Source: Actinomycetes bacterium (GTDB lineage Bacteria > Actinomycetota > Acidimicrobiia > Acidimicrobiales > Palsa-688). From it: a stretch of 8,498 nucleotides of DNA. Made by a program: the position numbers and the translations under genes. Below, piece after piece: positions 5,474 to 8,498 of the stretch. Position 1 is the stretch's first letter. Every line of letters begins with the position of its first letter. The notes under the pieces were generated by a model. The model saw only the letters and a list, made by a program, of their open reading frames with translations, made no database searches and had not been told where the DNA came from. The stretch spans positions 1 through 8,498 of the forward strand of contig JAKAXG010000152.1 in NCBI GenBank assembly GCA_021827225.1. Direction: 5' to 3'.

Positions 5474-7720
5474 TCAGCTCTCGCCCGCGGTGACGGCGGG
5501 GTCGCCCAGCGGGATCCCGGCCGGATCCGGCCCGGATGGCGCCACGCTGACGGGGACGGCTTCGACCTGGCAGGCCATCTCCACCAGCTGCACCAGGTCA
5601 CATACGACCAGGTCGGCGTCGTGGCCGGTCGTCTTGGCCGCGTCCGAGTACATGGCGTAGTCCTTCGGGCAGGCCACCACGAAACGCTCCACCCCGAGCG
5701 TGGAGGCCTCCTTGATCCGGTTCTCGCTGGGCCGCTCGACCAGATGGGAGTCGTCCATCCAGATGCGGCCGCCACCCGCCCCGCAGCAGAAGGTGTTGTC
5801 CCGGTTGCGGGGCATCTCGACCAGCTCGCACCCGATGGCACTGAGCACCCGCCTCGGGGCATCGGTGACCTTGTTGTACCGGGCCAGGTAGCACGGATCG
5901 TGATACGTGACACGGAAACCGAGCGGGCGCACCGGCAGGGCCCCCGACCCGATCAGATCGGCGAGCACCTCGCTGTAGTGGCGGACCCGCACCTCCAGGC
6001 CCAGGGCGGGGTACTCGTTGCGCAGGGTGTTGAACGAGTGCGGGTCGGTGGTGAAGATCTCCCGGAACCGGGCCCGTCCGAATGCTTCTATGTTGTGCTC
6101 GGCGAGAAGCTCGAAGAGGCCTTCCTCACCAACCCGGCGCACGTCGTTCCCGGCGTTGCGCTCGTCCTCGTAGAGGATGCCGAAATCGACCCCGGCCCCG
6201 TTGAGCAACCGGGCGAGGGTCTGGGACAGCACCTGCATCCGCTCGTCGAACGAGGCGTGGTCACCGACGAACCACAGGAGCTCCACCGGTTCCTTGCGGG
6301 CGTCCTTCACCTGGAAGTCCAGCGCCTTGGTCCAGCGGGCCCGCATGCGGGACGACTTGCCGAACGAGTTGCCCTGCTGCGCCAGGTTCTGCAGGGCGGT
6401 CTGGAGGGTGGGCTCCATGCGTCCCTGATCGACCAGCCGGCGCCGCAGCTGGATGATGGTAGGTACGTGCTCGATCCCGACCGGGCAGGCTTCGACGCAC
6501 GCCATGCAGGTCGTGCACGCCCAGAGGGTGCGCTCGGGTATGACGTCACCGGCGATCTCGAGCTCCGCTCCGGCCGGTCCGGCCATGGGCCCGGTCGCCT
6601 CGGAGCGGACCTCCCGGTCGAGCACCGCCGGGATGCCCTTCTGGCGGTCGACCCACTGGCGCAGGTCCAGGATCAGGTCCCGCGGCGAAAGGGCTGCGCC
6701 GGCCGTGCGGGCCGGGCACACCTCGTGGCAGCGGCCGCACTTGGTGCAGGCGTCGAAGTCGAGCAGTTCCTTCCAGGTGAAGTCGGAGACGGTCGCGTAG
6801 CCGATGTGGTCGCCGCTCGGCGCCGGGAGGCGGCGGGTGGGCGCCGGGTCGAAGGCGGCCAGGTTGGCGGGCGAGGACAGCATGTGCATGGCCTTGGAGA
6901 ACGGGATGTAGGCGACGAAGGCCAGCGCCATACCGGCGTGGAACCACCACAGGTACCCATGGACGGCCTTGGCGCTCGAAGCGGTGAGACCCATCCCCGA
7001 GAACGCCTTGCCGACCCACCAGCCCAGCCACGTCCAGCGCTCGAAGTACGGGAAGCCGGCGCCGTCGATCCGCAGGCCCTGGACCACGAAACCGGTCACG
7101 AGCAGCGCGATGAGCAGACCGAGGAAGACGTAGTCCCCGTCGATCATCCTGCGGCGGGAGTACTCCCCGCCGGGCCGGTCGACCCGGGCGTAACGGAGCT
7201 GCGGCTCCCGGCCGCGCACCCGCCTGACGGTAAGCATCACCGTGCCGACCAGCGTGGCCACGCCCGCCAGGTTGAACACCGCGTTGAAGACCTCGTAGAA
7301 GACCCCGGCCAGGAACGACTTCTCGTGACCCTGGATCGCGCCCGTGATCAGATGGCCGTAGATGTCGTAGTCGATGCCGACGAGCGTCGTGGCGAGCAGC
7401 AGCCCCAGGAAACCCCAGAACACGAGCAGGTGGGCCAGGCCGACCGACGGCTTGCGCCGACGGATGGTCCGGTTGGTGAGCACCGTCGTCAGGGCCTGGG
7501 ACAGGCTGGGACGCCCGGTCACCCCCGGCACGGTCCCCGGGGACAGGCGCCGGCGGACCCACGGCCGCACGAGCGGCCGGCCCCCCCGGTACTTCTTCAA
7601 CCTCCGGACCCACCCGGCCACGAAGACGGCGATGGCCGCCGTGGCGAGCGCGTAGAAGACCGCTATCTGCGCCGGGCCCATCCAACCGAAGATGTGGCGG
7701 GTGATCACCACCCCGGTCAT
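5474..7720 (-). CDS. HdrDE-like membrane iron-sulfur oxidoreductase (EMO-type EtfAB:quinone oxidoreductase)
   Basis: 748 residues. An N-terminal NarI-like membrane domain (about 1-280) has hydrophobic segments near 15-36, 95-115, 141-163, 197-215 and 253-275. It contains His97, His254 and His261 as possible heme b ligands. Two 4Fe-4S motifs follow: CTKCGRCHEVCP (325-336) and CTTCMACVEACP (402-413). The C-terminal part has the HdrD/GlpC-type architecture. The last CCG domain is intact: HDPC610, Cys631, FCCGAGGGR (644-652) and CPKD (684-687). The preceding CCG domain appears to lack its cysteines (FVGDHASFDER, 484-494). Proteins of this build next to etfAB are known as EMO and pass electrons between ETF and (mena)quinone. 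The etfA gene ends 31 bases upstream, supporting that role here. ATG 7720 has AGGAGG (7727-7732) at 6 bases. A disulfide/thiol-reducing role like HdrDE is the alternative. Confidence 0.92.
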   Translation of the reverse strand: MTGVVITRHIFGWMGPAQIAVFYALATAAIAVFVAGWVRRLKKYRGGRPLVRPWVRRRLSPGTVPGVTGRPSLSQALTTVLTNRTIRRRKPSVGLAHLLVFWGFLGLLLATTLVGIDYDIYGHLITGAIQGHEKSFLAGVFYEVFNAVFNLAGVATLVGTVMLTVRRVRGREPQLRYARVDRPGGEYSRRRMIDGDYVFLGLLIALLVTGFVVQGLRIDGAGFPYFERWTWLGWWVGKAFSGMGLTASSAKAVHGYLWWFHAGMALAFVAYIPFSKAMHMLSSPANLAAFDPAPTRRLPAPSGDHIGYATVSDFTWKELLDFDACTKCGRCHEVCPARTAGAALSPRDLILDLRQWVDRQKGIPAVLDREVRSEATGPMAGPAGAELEIAGDVIPERTLWACTTCMACVEACPVGIEHVPTIIQLRRRLVDQGRMEPTLQTALQNLAQQGNSFGKSSRMRARWTKALDFQVKDARKEPVELLWFVGDHASFDERMQVLSQTLARLLNGAGVDFGILYEDERNAGNDVRRVGEEGLFELLAEHNIEAFGRARFREIFTTDPHSFNTLRNEYPALGLEVRVRHYSEVLADLIGSGALPVRPLGFRVTYHDPCYLARYNKVTDAPRRVLSAIGCELVEMPRNRDNTFCCGAGGGRIWMDDSHLVERPSENRIKEASTLGVERFVVACPKDYAMYSDAAKTTGHDADLVVCDLVQLVEMACQVEAVPVSVAPSGPDPAGIPLGDPAVTAGES

Positions 7721-7726
7721 GCGCGT

Positions 7727-7732
7727 CCTCCT
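7727..7732 (-). promoter_or_regulatory. Strong ribosome binding site of the HdrDE-like gene
   Basis: AGGAGG on the minus strand, 6 bases before the ATG at 7720, in the 31-base gap after etfA. It is the best Shine-Dalgarno match in the window and fixes the start of the membrane protein. Confidence 0.6.
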
Positions 7733-7751
7733 GTCGGCAACGTCGTCGCGG

Positions 7752-8498
7752 TCAGCTCAGCCGCTCGACCAGCTCGGGGACCAGGTCGAACAGGTCCACG
7801 GTGGCGCCGTAGTGGGCCACGTCGAAGATCGGCGCCTGCGGATCGGTGTTGCAGGAGATGATGAGATCGGCGTTGCGCATCCCCTCGAGGTGCTCGGGCG
7901 CCCCGGAGATCCCGAACGACAGGTACGCCTTGGGCTTGACCTTCTTCCCCGACTTGCCGACCTGGTGGGGCTTCGGGAGCCATCCCTGATCGATGATCGG
8001 CCGGGATGCGGACAAAGGGACGCCCAGGGCGTCGGCCAGTTCCTGGACCAGCTCCAGGTTGTCCTGGCTTCCTATTCCCCGCCCCACCGATACCAGCAGA
8101 TCCGCGGTGGTGATGTCGACGCCGCCGGATTCCGGCAGGCGGAGAGCGGCGAAGCTGCTGCGCAGGTCCCCGAGAGCGGAGGTGTCGACGGTCTCCACGG
8201 CCGGCTGGCCCGCTCCTCTCCCGGCGTCGGCGGGGAAGGAGCCACCGATGACGGTGCATATGGCCTTGGGTCCCTCGAAGGCGACCTCGGCCATCAGCTT
8301 CCCGGCGTAGATCTGAGCGGTGGCGACCACCGCCGCGCCCTCCACGGCCAGCTCCACCGTGTAGGCGGCGAGCGGGGCCTGCCAGGTGACCGAGAGGGCG
8401 GCTCCGAGGTCCATCCCCGGGGTGGAGGTGCCCATCAGCACCAACCGGGGTTGGACCGCCGCCACCAGCCCCGACAGCACCCTCTCGTACGCCTCGGG
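7752..8498 (-). CDS. etfA: Electron transfer flavoprotein alpha subunit, 5' end outside window
   Basis: 248 residues of EtfA are visible up to the TGA at 7752-7754. The reading frame is open to the right edge, so roughly the first quarter of a normal 310-330 residue protein is missing. The C-terminal FAD-binding domain is clear: LSASRPIIDQGWLPKPHQVG, then KSGKKVKPKAYLSFGISGAPEHLEGM, then CNTDPQAPIFDVAHYGATVD and DLVPELVERL. The QTG of the common FAD motif is KSG here. With EtfB (expected just upstream, not visible) it would carry electrons in FAD between soluble dehydrogenases or thiol/lipoyl donors and the membrane protein encoded 31 bases downstream. Whether this ETF bifurcates electrons cannot be judged without the rest of EtfA and EtfB. 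Family assignment is firm. Confidence 0.95.
   Translation of the reverse strand, partial: PEAYERVLSGLVAAVQPRLVLMGTSTPGMDLGAALSVTWQAPLAAYTVELAVEGAAVVATAQIYAGKLMAEVAFEGPKAICTVIGGSFPADAGRGAGQPAVETVDTSALGDLRSSFAALRLPESGGVDITTADLLVSVGRGIGSQDNLELVQELADALGVPLSASRPIIDQGWLPKPHQVGKSGKKVKPKAYLSFGISGAPEHLEGMRNADLIISCNTDPQAPIFDVAHYGATVDLFDLVPELVERLS

Noticed and set aside
5084..7861. A 925-codon open frame on the plus strand
   Set aside because: It lies antisense to the ETF alpha, HdrDE-like, small CxxC/HxxxxH and first lipoyl genes. Its translation is low-complexity, rich in Gly, Arg, Pro, Asp and His, with no domain. Long antisense frames are expected at this GC content.
1..8498. tRNA, rRNA, CRISPR array, insertion sequence or attachment site
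   Set aside because: No tRNA-like or rRNA stretch, no regularly spaced repeats, no transposase or integrase and no terminal inverted repeats were seen.

Overview
The window is a compact, very GC-rich bacterial segment. Almost every gene lies on the minus strand, GTG starts are frequent and no gap exceeds 130 bases. GC content, gene style and gene families suggest a high-GC actinobacterium, perhaps of the Acidimicrobiia type. This placement is inference, because no rRNA or other marker is present.

Left part (1-2887): a regulator gene of the GntR/HutC type faces a leftward pair, a 14-segment DHA2-type drug/solute exporter followed by the first half of an aminoglycoside-phosphotransferase-fold kinase that runs off the left edge. 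The short divergent intergenic region (about 2034-2131) holds overlapping AT-rich promoter-like boxes and an imperfect palindrome, as expected for a regulator that controls itself and the exporter.

Middle part (2925-4125): a two-gene minus-strand unit with its own promoter-like TTGACA box. The first gene encodes a DsrE2-type sulfur-relay protein. The second encodes a Rieske [2Fe-2S] domain preceded by a receiver-like domain.

Right part (4253-8498): a tightly packed minus-strand operon, read right to left. It encodes an electron-transfer flavoprotein alpha subunit (5' end outside the window), a 748-residue membrane HdrDE-like iron-sulfur protein of the kind described as EtfAB:quinone oxidoreductase (EMO), a 99-residue protein with two CxxC...HxxxxH units, and two tandem GcvH-like lipoyl proteins with a variant lipoylation motif.

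Taken together, the minus-strand block 2925-8498 looks like a redox system that joins protein-bound lipoate and DsrE-type sulfur handling to ETF and, through the membrane protein, to the quinone pool. It recalls the lipoate-dependent sulfur-oxidising Hdr (sHdr) pathway. However, no soluble HdrA/B/C, TusA or lipoate ligase gene is visible here, the lipoyl proteins are unusual, and the membrane protein has lost the cysteines of one of its two CCG domains. This combination is the most interesting content of the window.
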